From positions 1 through 58,068 of the forward strand of contig WYBB01000066.1 in assembly GCA_011526585.1 (NCBI GenBank): a stretch of DNA of 58,068 bases. Direction: 5' to 3'. A program made the translations under genes and the position numbers. Of the stretch, positions 44,289-53,913 are shown piece after piece (within the stretch, counting starts at the first letter, position 1; the number at the start of each line of letters is the position of its first letter). The stretch is from Deltaproteobacteria bacterium. Lineage in GTDB: Bacteria > Myxococcota_A > UBA9042 > PHBI01. The notes under the pieces were generated by a model. It was not told the origin of the DNA, did not search any database, and was given only the letters and a program-made list of their open reading frames with translations.

Positions 44289-47200
44289 ATGAAAACGCGA
44301 AGTGAGTGTCGTCGTCGCGGGACAGGCGAGGTGCTCGCCGAGCCGCGTGAGCTGCGGAGGACCGGACGGTGGCCCGGGATCGTCGGTCTCGTCTTCGGAC
44401 TCGGGCTGTGGACCCTGGGAGATCCGGCGGGTCCCACCCACGCCCAGGAGGGGCCCTGCTACACCGGGGCCACGACCTGCAGCGCGCAGGACGCAAGGAC
44501 GCCGACGCTCGAGGTGGTCGGCGAGCCGCTCGATGGCTGCGACTATCCGGGCGACACGGCGACGGTGGTGGTGCGCGCGGGCCTGGCCGCCAACACCTCC
44601 CGGTATGATGTCGGCCTCAGCGTCGCGATGGACGGCGGCGACGCGGCCTCCGGGACGTGCTTCCGGACGTTCCTCACGCCCGAGAAGACGCCGTGCTACA
44701 CGAGGCCGACGGCGGCCGAGCGGGGATCGGGGCACGGTCCCTACTGGGATGCGGACTGCCAGCCGCTCGACACCTGCGGCGACCTCGAGGGTGGGGGGAT
44801 CGTGACCATGCACGAGCTCACCGTGACCGTGTTGTGCCGGGACTCCGACTCGGACGGTTGGGTCGACGCCGCGACGATGTGGTCGTGGGACCAGAACGGT
44901 GGCCCGATCTGCAACGCGGACAACCCGCCGGTACCGGGCTCACCGGCCAAGTGCAGGCACGTCGCGATCAATGAGATCACGAACCTCTACGTGCCGGCGC
45001 GCACGATCGAGGTGATCAAGGACGTCGTTGCGATCTCGCCCGACGACGGACGCTTCGATCTCTACCTCGACGCCTTGAGCGCGGGCGAGACGTTCGCCGC
45101 CACGGCCGTCGGCGACGGCGGCACGACGGGCTCGATCGAGGTGGAGCCGGGCCTGTTCACGGTCGGCGAGACGGTGGCGGCCGGGACCGACGCGAGCTTC
45201 TACGAGGTCGCGTCGATCAGCTGCGTGGACACCGTCGGCCGCTGCGCGTCGTGCTCGCACAGGCGCTGTGTGAGCGACGCCCAGTGTCCCTTCGGTACGT
45301 GCGACATGACGCCCACCCTGGTCGCCGAGTGCCTCGGCCCGGCCTGCTCGGAGCTGCCGACGCCGTTTTCGCTCGAGGACGTCGACGCGCGCATCGTGTG
45401 TACGATCACCAACCACCGCCGCACCATCGAGCTCGCCAAGACGCTGGTCCCCGAGACGGCCACCGGGCGCTTCGACCTGGCGCTCGACGGTGAGATCGTC
45501 GCGACCGCCGAGCCGAGCGGAGGCGCCAGCGTCGTGCGCGCGCTGACGTCGGGCCCGCACACCGTGGCCGAGACCGCGAGCGCCGGCACGCAGATGGACG
45601 ACTTCGTGCCGCGCATCGCGTGCGTCGACCAGCTGAGCGAGACCGTCCTCGGGGCGTGCGGGCCGGACGAGGCGACGCCGTGCATGAGCCCCGGGGCCTC
45701 GAGCGCGACCTTGACGTTCTCGGTCCCGGTGGGGCCGGTGCAGGTGCTGTGCACGTTCGAAAACACCCTGGAGCTGTGCGCGAACGACGAGGCGTGTGAC
45801 GACGGCAACGCCTGTACGCCGGATGTGTGCATCCCGTTCGAGGGCTGCCAGCACACCGCCGTCACGGACGGCACCGCGTGCGGCGACCCGAGCTCCGGGG
45901 TGTGCGACTTGCCGGACGCCTGCATGGCTGGAGTGTGTGTGCCAAACCACATTCCGGACGGCACCTTCTGCGGTGATCCCGGGAGCGCCTGCGTGGTCCA
46001 GGACACCTGCCTCGGCGGCACCTGTCAGGACCAGGGCTTCGTGTCCGCGGGCACCGCCTGCGGCGATCCCACGGACAGCACGTGCACCGATCCCGACACC
46101 TGCAACGGCCTCGGCACCTGCGTGGACAACCACGCCCCGGACGGCACCTTCTGCGGTGATCCCGGGAGCGAGTGCGTGGTCCAGGACACCTGCCTCGGCG
46201 GCACCTGCCAGGACCAGGGCTTCGTGCCCGCCGGCAGCGCGTGCGGCGATCCCACGGACAGCACGTGCACCGATCCCGACACCTGCAACGGCCTCGGCAC
46301 CTGCGTGGACAACGACGCCCCGGACGGCGCCTCCTGCGGTGATCCCGGGAGCGCCTGCGTGGTCCACGACACCTGCCTCGGCGGCGCCTGTCACGATAAC
46401 GGCTTCACGCCCGCCGGCACCGCCTGCGGCGATCCCACGGACAGCACGTGCACCGATCCCGACACCTGCAACGGTCTCGGCGCCTGTGTCGAAAACCACG
46501 CCTCGGACGGCGCCTTCTGCGGTGATCCCGGGAGCGAGTGCGTGGTCCAGGACACCTGCCTCGGCGGCGCCTGTCAGGACCAGGGCTTCGTGTCCGCCGG
46601 CACCGCCTGCGGCGACGCGAGCGACGGCGAGTGCACCGATCCCGACACCTGCAATGGCCTCGGCGCCTGCGTGGACAACCACGCCCCGGACGGCACATCC
46701 TGCGGCGATCCCGGGAGCGCGTGCGTGGTCCAGGACACCTGCCTCGGCGGCGCCTGCGAGGACAACGGCTTCTCGCCCGCCGGCACCGCGTGCGGCAGCC
46801 GCGAGCAGACCGAGTGCACCGATCCCGACACCTGCGACGGGCGCGGCGCCTGCCTCGACAACCACGCGCCCGACAACACCTCCTGCGGTGACGCCCACGC
46901 CGAGTGCGTCGTGCAGGACACCTGCGTCGCCGGAGCCTGCCGCGACCGCGGCTTCCGGTCGGCCGACACGCCGTGCGGCGACCCGACCGTCGACGTCTGC
47001 AACGATCAGGATCACTGCTCCGGAATCGACGGCACCTGCATCAACGCGGCCAAGCCGAAGACCACGCCCTGTGGTGACGTCGAGGACGAGTGTCACCATG
47101 CCGACTTCTGCGACGGCCTCGGCGCGTGCCAGGACTACGGGCTGAAGGCTACGATGGCCGAGGCGTGCAACGGCAAGGACGACGACTGCGACGGGCTCGT

Positions 47201-49106
47201 CGACGAGGACCAGCCGTCCGCTCCGACCCGCTGTGGGATCGGCGCGTGCGAACGGACCGGCACGCTCCTCTGCCGCGATGGCGCCTGGGTCGACACCTGC
47301 GAGCCCGGGTCGCCGGCGGCAGACGACGCGACCTGCGACGGCGTCGACGACGACTGCAGCGGGTTCGCCGACGAGGACTACCGCCCCGTCGCGAGCGCGT
47401 GCCCCGCCTGCCAGAGCGCGCGCCCCTCGCGCTGCGCCTTCGGCGCCGTGATCGTCCCGGCGTGCGAGCCGATCGCCGACGGCACGCCGTGCGCAGGCGG
47501 CATCTGTGCGCTCGCGTCGGAGTGCGACGGCGGCGCGTGCGTGACGACGCGCTGGGTGAGCTGCGACGACGATGACGCCTGTACGAGCGACCGCTGCGAC
47601 GAGGAGCGCGGCTGCGTCAACGAGCGCCTGCCCGACGGCAGCCCCTGCGCCGACAACGACCTCTGCACCACGGGCGACGTCTGCACGGGCGGCGTCTGCG
47701 GCGGCGTTCCGCTCGTCTGCCCGCCGCCCGCCGAGTGTGAAGAGCCCGGCGTCTGCAACCCGGCGACGGGCGCATGCGACTACGCCTTCATCCCCGGGTG
47801 CCTGGCCTGCGGCACCGACACGACCCCGCCGGCGATCCGCTGTCCGGCGCCGCTCACCGCGGTCGAGTGCACCCATGGTGGCACCGCCGCGCAGCTCGGC
47901 TGGGCCTCCGGGCGTGACCTCTGCTCCGCGGTCGCGATCACCAGCGACGCGCCCGAGCGCTACCCGCTCGGGGTGAGCACCGTGACCTTCACGGGCCGCG
48001 ACGCGGCCGGCAACAGCGCGACCTGCACGACCTCGGTCGAGGTCGTCGACACCACGCCGCCCGAGCTCGCGTGCCCGGCGCTGACGCAGGTGCTCAGTGA
48101 CGGGACCTGCGGGGCCACGGTGGCGATCGAGGTCGAGGCGAAGGACGGCTGCGATGGCGCCGAGGTCTCGGTCGTCGGCCCGCTCGAGGGCCGGTACGGC
48201 CTCGGCAGGACCGAGGTCGTCATCATCGCCGTCGATGAGTCCGGCAACCAGTCCGCGTGCACGACGACGGTCGAGGTCCTCCCGGCCGACGGCTTCACGA
48301 TCGACTGCGAGCCCACGCTCCACTTCGTCGCGCCGGACGACTTCTGCGGCTGGCCGGAGGCGGTCAGCGCCGACCTCCTCGACGAGTGTCAGGCCGACGA
48401 GATCGTCATGACGACCGAGACGACCTTCCCGGTCGGCGAGACCGAGCTCACCTTCCACGCCAGGCGTGCGCGCGACGGCAAGGAGGCGACGTGCCACACG
48501 ACGCTGACGGTGAGCGACGAGACCCCGCCGGAGGTCGAGTGCGGCTTCGTGCCGAAGAAGGCGGGCGGCGCGGTGGTGCTCGTCGCCACCGGCGAGGACG
48601 CGTGCGGTGTCGAGCTCGAGGTCGCGGACCCGCGATGTGTGCGCCAGAGCAACGGCAAGTACGTCGACGTGGCCGAGGGCTGCGAGCTCGTCGCCGAAGG
48701 GCCCACCCTGGTCGTGCGCGCGTTCCCGCCCAGCACCTACGGCGAGGTCTTCGTCGTCTACCGCGTGCGGGGCACCGACCCGAGCGGCAACGTCGAGCAG
48801 ATCACCTGCACCGTGGCGATGCCGCCCTACCTCGAGGACATCGACAACGACGGTGTGCTCGATCCGCCGGACAACTGCCCGGACGTGCCCAACCCCGACC
48901 AGCTCGATACGGATCTCGACGGCCTCGGCGATGCCTGCGACCCGTCGCCCCTCGACGGCCTGCAGGCGAGCGGCGACGGCGGCTGTGACGACTGCAGCAG
49001 CGGCGCGCTCCTGCCGCTCGGGCTCGGCCTGCTCGCGCTCCTGGCCCTCAGCGGCTGGGCGCGCCGGCGCAGGGCGCCTCGAGCGGGTCGCTTGCCCACC
49101 GAGTGA
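44289..49106 (+). CDS. Giant Cys-rich MYXO-CTERM protein with 61-residue repeats, HYR and thrombospondin-3 modules, 1605 aa
   Basis: The ATG at 44289 follows GAGGG. A signal sequence spans about 30-55 (WPGIVGLVFGLGLWTLG, then AQEG). Two related beta domains follow, each with a Lys-centred start (VIKDVV at about 238 and LAKTLV at about 379), similar to SpaA/prealbumin-like folds. A 61-residue Cys repeat fills about 560-926. Two MopE-like motifs are next (about 955-1025). Three HYR domains with a partial fourth come from about 1176 to 1420 (DTTPPAIRCPAPLTAV, then DTTPPELACPAL). A thrombospondin-3 calcium repeat follows (DNDGVLDPPDNCPDV, about 1517). The tail is CDDCSS, a hydrophobic helix and ARRRR, a MYXO-CTERM sorting signal. 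Likely a surface-anchored protein. Confidence 0.85.
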   Translation: MKTRSECRRRGTGEVLAEPRELRRTGRWPGIVGLVFGLGLWTLGDPAGPTHAQEGPCYTGATTCSAQDARTPTLEVVGEPLDGCDYPGDTATVVVRAGLAANTSRYDVGLSVAMDGGDAASGTCFRTFLTPEKTPCYTRPTAAERGSGHGPYWDADCQPLDTCGDLEGGGIVTMHELTVTVLCRDSDSDGWVDAATMWSWDQNGGPICNADNPPVPGSPAKCRHVAINEITNLYVPARTIEVIKDVVAISPDDGRFDLYLDALSAGETFAATAVGDGGTTGSIEVEPGLFTVGETVAAGTDASFYEVASISCVDTVGRCASCSHRRCVSDAQCPFGTCDMTPTLVAECLGPACSELPTPFSLEDVDARIVCTITNHRRTIELAKTLVPETATGRFDLALDGEIVATAEPSGGASVVRALTSGPHTVAETASAGTQMDDFVPRIACVDQLSETVLGACGPDEATPCMSPGASSATLTFSVPVGPVQVLCTFENTLELCANDEACDDGNACTPDVCIPFEGCQHTAVTDGTACGDPSSGVCDLPDACMAGVCVPNHIPDGTFCGDPGSACVVQDTCLGGTCQDQGFVSAGTACGDPTDSTCTDPDTCNGLGTCVDNHAPDGTFCGDPGSECVVQDTCLGGTCQDQGFVPAGSACGDPTDSTCTDPDTCNGLGTCVDNDAPDGASCGDPGSACVVHDTCLGGACHDNGFTPAGTACGDPTDSTCTDPDTCNGLGACVENHASDGAFCGDPGSECVVQDTCLGGACQDQGFVSAGTACGDASDGECTDPDTCNGLGACVDNHAPDGTSCGDPGSACVVQDTCLGGACEDNGFSPAGTACGSREQTECTDPDTCDGRGACLDNHAPDNTSCGDAHAECVVQDTCVAGACRDRGFRSADTPCGDPTVDVCNDQDHCSGIDGTCINAAKPKTTPCGDVEDECHHADFCDGLGACQDYGLKATMAEACNGKDDDCDGLVDEDQPSAPTRCGIGACERTGTLLCRDGAWVDTCEPGSPAADDATCDGVDDDCSGFADEDYRPVASACPACQSARPSRCAFGAVIVPACEPIADGTPCAGGICALASECDGGACVTTRWVSCDDDDACTSDRCDEERGCVNERLPDGSPCADNDLCTTGDVCTGGVCGGVPLVCPPPAECEEPGVCNPATGACDYAFIPGCLACGTDTTPPAIRCPAPLTAVECTHGGTAAQLGWASGRDLCSAVAITSDAPERYPLGVSTVTFTGRDAAGNSATCTTSVEVVDTTPPELACPALTQVLSDGTCGATVAIEVEAKDGCDGAEVSVVGPLEGRYGLGRTEVVIIAVDESGNQSACTTTVEVLPADGFTIDCEPTLHFVAPDDFCGWPEAVSADLLDECQADEIVMTTETTFPVGETELTFHARRARDGKEATCHTTLTVSDETPPEVECGFVPKKAGGAVVLVATGEDACGVELEVADPRCVRQSNGKYVDVAEGCELVAEGPTLVVRAFPPSTYGEVFVVYRVRGTDPSGNVEQITCTVAMPPYLEDIDNDGVLDPPDNCPDVPNPDQLDTDLDGLGDACDPSPLDGLQASGDGGCDDCSSGALLPLGLGLLALLALSGWARRRRAPRAGRLPTE
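45969..47066 (+). repeat. 183-bp tandem repeat, about six units
   Basis: The landmark tgcggtgatcccgggagc or a close variant starts at 45969, 46152, 46335, 46518, 46701 and 46884, an exact 183-base period with no indels. Each unit codes 61 residues with evenly placed Cys (CGDPGSACVVQDTCLGG is the lead). The first four units are nearly identical; the last ones diverge, as expected if the array expands at one end. Confidence 0.85.
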
Positions 49107-49154
49107 GGGTTCCCTTGCACCCCTGAACGCAAGAAGGTTTCAAGGAGACCGCGC

Positions 49155-49511
49155 ATGGCCAATCCGATCTGTCACTGGGACCTGATGGTCGACGACCTCG
49201 AGCGCAGCAAGGCGTTCTACCAACGGGTGTTCGCGTGGCGCTTCGACGACGCGTCCTTCCCCGGCTACACGCTCCTCCAGACCGGCGCCGCCCCCGGAGG
49301 GGGTATGATGCAACGCCCGCCCGACGTGCCGATGGCGTGCCTCAACAGCTACTTCCAGGTCGACTCGGCGGATCGCACGTTGCGTCAGGTGGTCGAGGCG
49401 GGCGGCCGGGTCCTCATGCCGAAGACCGAGATCCCCGGCGTCGGGTGGGTCGCGATGTTCGCCGATCCCGATGGGATCCCGATCGGGCTCCTCGAGCCGC
49501 GGAGCGCGTGA
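49155..49511 (+). CDS. VOC superfamily (glyoxalase-like) protein, 118 aa
   Basis: One vicinal-oxygen-chelate unit with the order ICHWDLMVDDLERSKAFYQRVF, then a central QVDSADRTLRQVVEAGG, and the ending MFADPDGIPIGLLEP. His7 and the terminal Glu are the usual metal positions. The ATG has AAGGAG upstream. Such single-unit proteins dimerise; the reaction is unknown. It follows the giant gene by 48 bases and is convergent with the next gene. Confidence 0.85.
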   Translation: MANPICHWDLMVDDLERSKAFYQRVFAWRFDDASFPGYTLLQTGAAPGGGMMQRPPDVPMACLNSYFQVDSADRTLRQVVEAGGRVLMPKTEIPGVGWVAMFADPDGIPIGLLEPRSA

Positions 49512-49556
49512 CCCGAGCGGCTCGAGTCAAGTCGGCAGCGCCCTCTCTGCAGTCAT

Positions 49557-51251
49557 TCACATCCCGAGCATCATGCGCAGTTGTCCGAACGTGACAGAAG
49601 TCGGCACCCCAGCGCGGACCAGGCGCAGGATCTGCGTGCTGTCGGCGACACCCGCGGCGACGGCGAGGTCATAGATGATGCTGTGGCAGACGTCGCGGCC
49701 GACGAAGCCGTAGGCGAGGGTCACGATGCTGTTGCCGTTGTCGAAGTTCAACGGTACCCCCTGCGCGTTCACGAAGTCCGGAAATTGCACGGCGTAGCAG
49801 TGGTCGACGCCCTCATCGCGGATGTTCACGCCATAGACGCCAGCGTCCGGACCCACGTATGAAATGGACGATAGCGGTGTGAAGGCGACCTGATACTGGC
49901 TCGGATCGTAGGCGACGTACTCGGGCAGGCCGGTCTCGTAGCCGAGCTCGTAGAGCGCATAGAACGCAGGCGTGGTGCACTCGAAGCCGTCGCCCTCGAG
50001 ACCGGGCGGGCACTCACAGATCGGCGTGCCCTCCGCGGACTCGGTGCAGGTCGCCTCGGGGTCGCACGGGGATGGGCTGCATGCGGTGATGACGGGGCCG
50101 CTCGTCAGTTGGCCGGCGGTCGCGGAAGCCGAGTACGCGAACGTTTGCGGCGCATCCGACGGCGTGTACGCGGTCGCGACGCCGGCCGGCACACCGTTGA
50201 GCGGGTGGCGCCCGCACTGCCGTTGTCCTTGAGGACCGGTCGTCCACAGCGGCACGTCGACGGCGATATAGGGATAGGTCGCGTCGTCGGGGGTCTCGCC
50301 GTCGTCGAGCGCGCCCTCGGACGCGGTCATCAGCGTCTGGAGGCGGCAGGTCGTGCCGGCCGGCTGCGCCGCGAACCACGCGGTGTCGAGGCCCAGCGCG
50401 ACGTTCCAGTACAGGGCGTTCGTCGCCACGCCGGTCACCGAGTCGGTGATCGCCTGGACGCCCTCGAACACCATCGCCTGGACCACCGGATCGGGAGCGC
50501 CCGCGCCGTCGGGATAGACATTGCCGGGGCCCTCGCTCGGGTCGACCGTGAAGCTCTGGCTGCCGCACACGATGCGCACGGCGTCGCGATAGAGGTGCGT
50601 GCGCGGGACCGAGCCGACGTCGGAGCCGTCGGTGCACGTGAGCGCGAGCACGGCGCTCGCAACGCGTTCGCCGGACTCGGGGTCGTGCACGAGCATCAGC
50701 GACTGGGTGCCGCCGCAGTCGACCTTGGCGGAGCAGAAGATGTCGGCGAAGTTCACGGCGACGTCGAAGAAGCCCTGGTTCGCCTGACGCATCAGCGTCA
50801 GGTTGAAGACGACGGGCGTGTCCGCGTTCTCGCGACAGGGGACCGTGAGCTGGCAGCCGTTGGGGGCATGCGGGGCCGCGCAGGGATCGATGAAGTCGGT
50901 GACCGGCGTCGTGCCGGCAGCGCCCGAGTAGAGCCCGCTCACCGTCAGGGAGATGGTGTTGTCGGTACCGCCGGGCTCGTCGCCGTTGGTGTCGGTCGCG
51001 TCGCACGGGCCGACGTAGGTGATGTCGGCCCCCGCGCCGTACTGGCGCGCGCACACGCTCTGCTGCGACCAGACCGTGCCCGCCGCGCTGGTGACCGTCA
51101 GGTCGTAGCACGCGTCGACGATGCCGGAGAGCGATAGCGCGGCGACCGAAACCTCGACGCGTCCGGAGGTCTCGAGCCCAGCCGGCTCGGCCCCGCAACC
51201 CACGAGAGAGACGGTGCCGACGACCGCGCCGAGTACGAGTGTGGACCGCAT
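49557..51251 (-). CDS. Lipoprotein with EGF-like module, 564 aa
   Basis: The ATG at 51251 gives a signal peptide ending in LVGC (Cys19). Residues about 25-350 are beta-rich with scattered Cys pairs (CYDLTV, CARQY, CRENAD) and no family I can name. An EGF-like module with six Cys follows at about 400-430 (CSPSPCDPEATC, then CECPPGLEGDGFEC). The last 110 residues are aromatic, beta-rich and nearly free of Cys. No enzyme motif was seen. The protein is likely a surface binding protein. The 167-base gap upstream holds three copies of a short gcggcaa motif and no clear promoter. Confidence 0.65.
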   Translation of the reverse strand: MRSTLVLGAVVGTVSLVGCGAEPAGLETSGRVEVSVAALSLSGIVDACYDLTVTSAAGTVWSQQSVCARQYGAGADITYVGPCDATDTNGDEPGGTDNTISLTVSGLYSGAAGTTPVTDFIDPCAAPHAPNGCQLTVPCRENADTPVVFNLTLMRQANQGFFDVAVNFADIFCSAKVDCGGTQSLMLVHDPESGERVASAVLALTCTDGSDVGSVPRTHLYRDAVRIVCGSQSFTVDPSEGPGNVYPDGAGAPDPVVQAMVFEGVQAITDSVTGVATNALYWNVALGLDTAWFAAQPAGTTCRLQTLMTASEGALDDGETPDDATYPYIAVDVPLWTTGPQGQRQCGRHPLNGVPAGVATAYTPSDAPQTFAYSASATAGQLTSGPVITACSPSPCDPEATCTESAEGTPICECPPGLEGDGFECTTPAFYALYELGYETGLPEYVAYDPSQYQVAFTPLSSISYVGPDAGVYGVNIRDEGVDHCYAVQFPDFVNAQGVPLNFDNGNSIVTLAYGFVGRDVCHSIIYDLAVAAGVADSTQILRLVRAGVPTSVTFGQLRMMLGM

Positions 51252-51418
51252 CGCGGCATACCTTTGTTCGAGTCCCGCTTGCGCGTATGCAAGGCCGGCA
51301 GCCCGCATCGAGCCGTCCGGCCAACCTAAGGGATGGCGCGAACGGGGGCAAGCCTTTGGCGACATGGGGCCGGGCACGGCGGCAAGCGGCGGCAAGCGGC
51401 GGCGCGTGACGGTCCTGC

Positions 51419-53740
51419 TCAGGGCGTGATCGTCGGCACGCCGGATAGAGCGCTCTGGAAGAAGCGCACGTACACCTGGCGCGACGCGCTCTGGGCGCAG
51501 TAGTGCCCCTCGCGCTGGCCTTCGCAGGACGGGCTCGGCGTGAAGGTGCCGTAGCCCTCGGGCACGTACTGGAGGAAGCCGCCCGTCGTGCGCGCGTCGA
51601 TGTTGGCGGCGAGCGGGCCGGACCCCGCCGGCGCGAGCGTCGGCACCGGTTCGGGGGCGGGCTCGAGCTGCGCGAGGCCCATGGCCGTCGCCGCGGCGCG
51701 GGTCGAGGCCTCGGGCACGAGGCCGTCGGCGAGGCCCTCGATGAGGAGCACGCTGGCGCGCTCGGGGCGATCGAGCGGATAGGGGTCGGCGTGGAGCCGG
51801 CCCGCGTGGGTGAGCCAGTCCTGATCGTCGGCCGCCATCTGCATGAGCGCGACGCCGACCCACAGCTCGAGGCGCGTGAGGTCGCGCGAGAGCTGGGTGA
51901 TGAGCTCATAGAGGTGGTTGGGCGTCGGCCCGTCCGACTCCTGCTGCACGATCGAGGTCGCGATGCGGCCGCCACCGACGAGCAGGGTGGCGGCCTTGAT
52001 CTCGGGCGCGAACGGCAGGAGCCCGGTGCCACGGTGCGAGCCGAAGCTCACGCCGAGGTAGCCGAGCGGTGCGCCGGGATCGAGGTCGGGCTGGCCGTCG
52101 GGCGCGTCGAGCGGCAGCACGTCGAGGTCGTGCATGCTCTGGAGCAGCCGGATGAACGAGAGCTGCGCGGCGGCGTCGAGGGTCGCGAGGATCTCGGGCA
52201 CGCGGCGCGCGACGATGATGTCCTGGATCACGATGTCGAGGTAGGCGCCGATGTCACCACTGGCGCCGCCGAGCTCGCGGTTGACGATGTCGGTGAAGCC
52301 GGCGACGGCGAAGCCTGCCGCGCCGAGACCGCGGCGGCCCTGGCTCGGGACCTCGCGCTCGGCGCTGCCGGGGTTGCCGTGCTGGTACATGACGAGCGGC
52401 GCCGGGGTCGTCTCGGCGCTCCGCGGCAGCGCGAGCGTGAACGGGATCGGGCGCGTGCCGAGGAGGCGGGGCTCACCCGAGGCCTCGCGCGCGAGGAAGT
52501 CGCCGTCGCGGAAGTCGGGCGCATGCCACTCGCCCTGGAGCACGGCGGCGACCGGGCTGTCGGCGTCGTCCTCGGGCGTGACTTTGGTGATCGTGTAGGC
52601 GGGCGCGGGCTGCGCCTGGATCTGCTCGCGCAGGGCGATGAGATCGTCGCCGACACGATCGAGCGAGCGCACCGAGAAGCGCAAGACGAGCGCGAGGTCG
52701 TCGGGCCGGAGCGCCGGGCTCGCCTCGGTCAGGGCCGCCGCCGCGGCGCCCGCGGGGTGGGTGGGGTCCGCGAGCGCGCGCGTGGTGTAGGCCGAAGGCC
52801 CGAGCGGCCGCGTCGCGTCGACCAGCGCGCGGCGCGTCACGACGAAGGCGTAGCGTCCGCGCGCCTGGAGCGGCGCGACGGGGAACACGATCAGCACGTG
52901 CGCGGGGGAGCCATCGGCGTTGGGCTCGTCCTTGATCACGAGGTCGAAGGCGACCCGTTGCAGGTAGGTCGGGCTCGCGGGGTCGAGATCGAAGAGGCCG
53001 AGCGCGGCGAACGGGTCGAGGCTCGCGGTCTCGTCGAGCGGGATCGAGGCGTGGTCGAGGGAATCCGGCAGCGCCAGCACGATCGGCGCGAGTGCGCTGA
53101 AGCCGTCGAGCGACTCGGGCAGCACACCGACCAGGGGCTCGAAGAGCGCGACGACGTTGCCCGGGCGATCGGGCGTCGGGATGGCGAGCCGCCGCCCGGT
53201 CGGCGTGGAGGTGTCGGGTGCGAGGAAGACGTCATCGGGGAACGGCGCGATCTGGGAGGTGTCGTCGCGGTCGTAGGGCACGATCGCGGTCGCGCCGGCC
53301 GCGGCCACCGCGAACCCGATCGACTCCGTGCCCGAGGGTCCGGGCCAACCCAAGGTGCAGCGCGCCCCGGCCGGCAGCTCGCCGACCGGGTTGACCAACA
53401 CCACCCCTTGCCCGAGTGACTCGACCGCGATCGCCGGTGTGCGCTCGCCGCAGTCGAGTGTGACCCCCGCGAGCGCCACGGCCGAGGGCTCGGCCTCGAA
53501 GTCGAGGCGTAGCCACGCCGTGCGCGGTACATCGGCTGCGCCGTCGCGCGGCGCGCTCGTCAGGAGCCGTGGCAGGGGTGGGGACACCGTGGGCGGGCCG
53601 TCGGCGGCGTCGTGGCCGCTGATCTCGGAGACGCCGGCGACGTCGTCGGCCGACGCCGGGTCGTCGGCGCAGCCGAGGCTCCCGCCGGTCATGGCGAGCA
53701 GCACGGGCGCGACGAAGGCTCGAGGGAGGTGCAGGCGCAT
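51419..53740 (-). CDS. Large alpha/beta-hydrolase lipoprotein, 773 aa
   Basis: The lipobox is SLGC (Cys24). The ATG at 53740 has GGAG upstream; an in-frame ATG at 53764 is possible. An N-terminal beta-rich region (about 60-400) includes an Ig-like start (SAPRDGAADVPRTAWLRLDF). The hydrolase domain follows: the oxyanion segment VMYQHGNPGSAERE, the nucleophile elbow GYLGVSFGSHRG (Ser565), an Asp in LIEGLADGLVPEAST and a possible His in EGHYCAQ. It resembles large secreted esterase/lipase-like proteins of Myxococcota. The substrate is unknown. Confidence 0.75.
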   Translation of the reverse strand: MRLHLPRAFVAPVLLAMTGGSLGCADDPASADDVAGVSEISGHDAADGPPTVSPPLPRLLTSAPRDGAADVPRTAWLRLDFEAEPSAVALAGVTLDCGERTPAIAVESLGQGVVLVNPVGELPAGARCTLGWPGPSGTESIGFAVAAAGATAIVPYDRDDTSQIAPFPDDVFLAPDTSTPTGRRLAIPTPDRPGNVVALFEPLVGVLPESLDGFSALAPIVLALPDSLDHASIPLDETASLDPFAALGLFDLDPASPTYLQRVAFDLVIKDEPNADGSPAHVLIVFPVAPLQARGRYAFVVTRRALVDATRPLGPSAYTTRALADPTHPAGAAAAALTEASPALRPDDLALVLRFSVRSLDRVGDDLIALREQIQAQPAPAYTITKVTPEDDADSPVAAVLQGEWHAPDFRDGDFLAREASGEPRLLGTRPIPFTLALPRSAETTPAPLVMYQHGNPGSAEREVPSQGRRGLGAAGFAVAGFTDIVNRELGGASGDIGAYLDIVIQDIIVARRVPEILATLDAAAQLSFIRLLQSMHDLDVLPLDAPDGQPDLDPGAPLGYLGVSFGSHRGTGLLPFAPEIKAATLLVGGGRIATSIVQQESDGPTPNHLYELITQLSRDLTRLELWVGVALMQMAADDQDWLTHAGRLHADPYPLDRPERASVLLIEGLADGLVPEASTRAAATAMGLAQLEPAPEPVPTLAPAGSGPLAANIDARTTGGFLQYVPEGYGTFTPSPSCEGQREGHYCAQSASRQVYVRFFQSALSGVPTITP

Positions 53741-53913
53741 CGGCGAAGGCTCCGGTTGCCGCATCGTTGTATCACCCAGCGTGCCGCGCTTCACGCCCGG
53801 CCCCGAGCCGTACCAGTTCCCCCGCCGTCGCGTCGTCCGTGCGCACCTCGCAGCGAATCGCCCGCGCAAGCATCACGCGAGCCTTTCGATTTTCGTGACC
53901 GCCTATTCGTGAT

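Noticed and set aside
45969..47066. Regularly spaced repeats as a possible CRISPR array
   Set aside because: The period is 183 bases, the whole unit is repeated without unique spacers, and it encodes 61-residue Cys modules in frame. No cas gene is present.
53776..53913. cGGCACG and TGGTACG motifs on the minus strand as sigma-54 sites for the hydrolase lipoprotein
   Set aside because: Neither has an acceptable -12 element with the right spacing.
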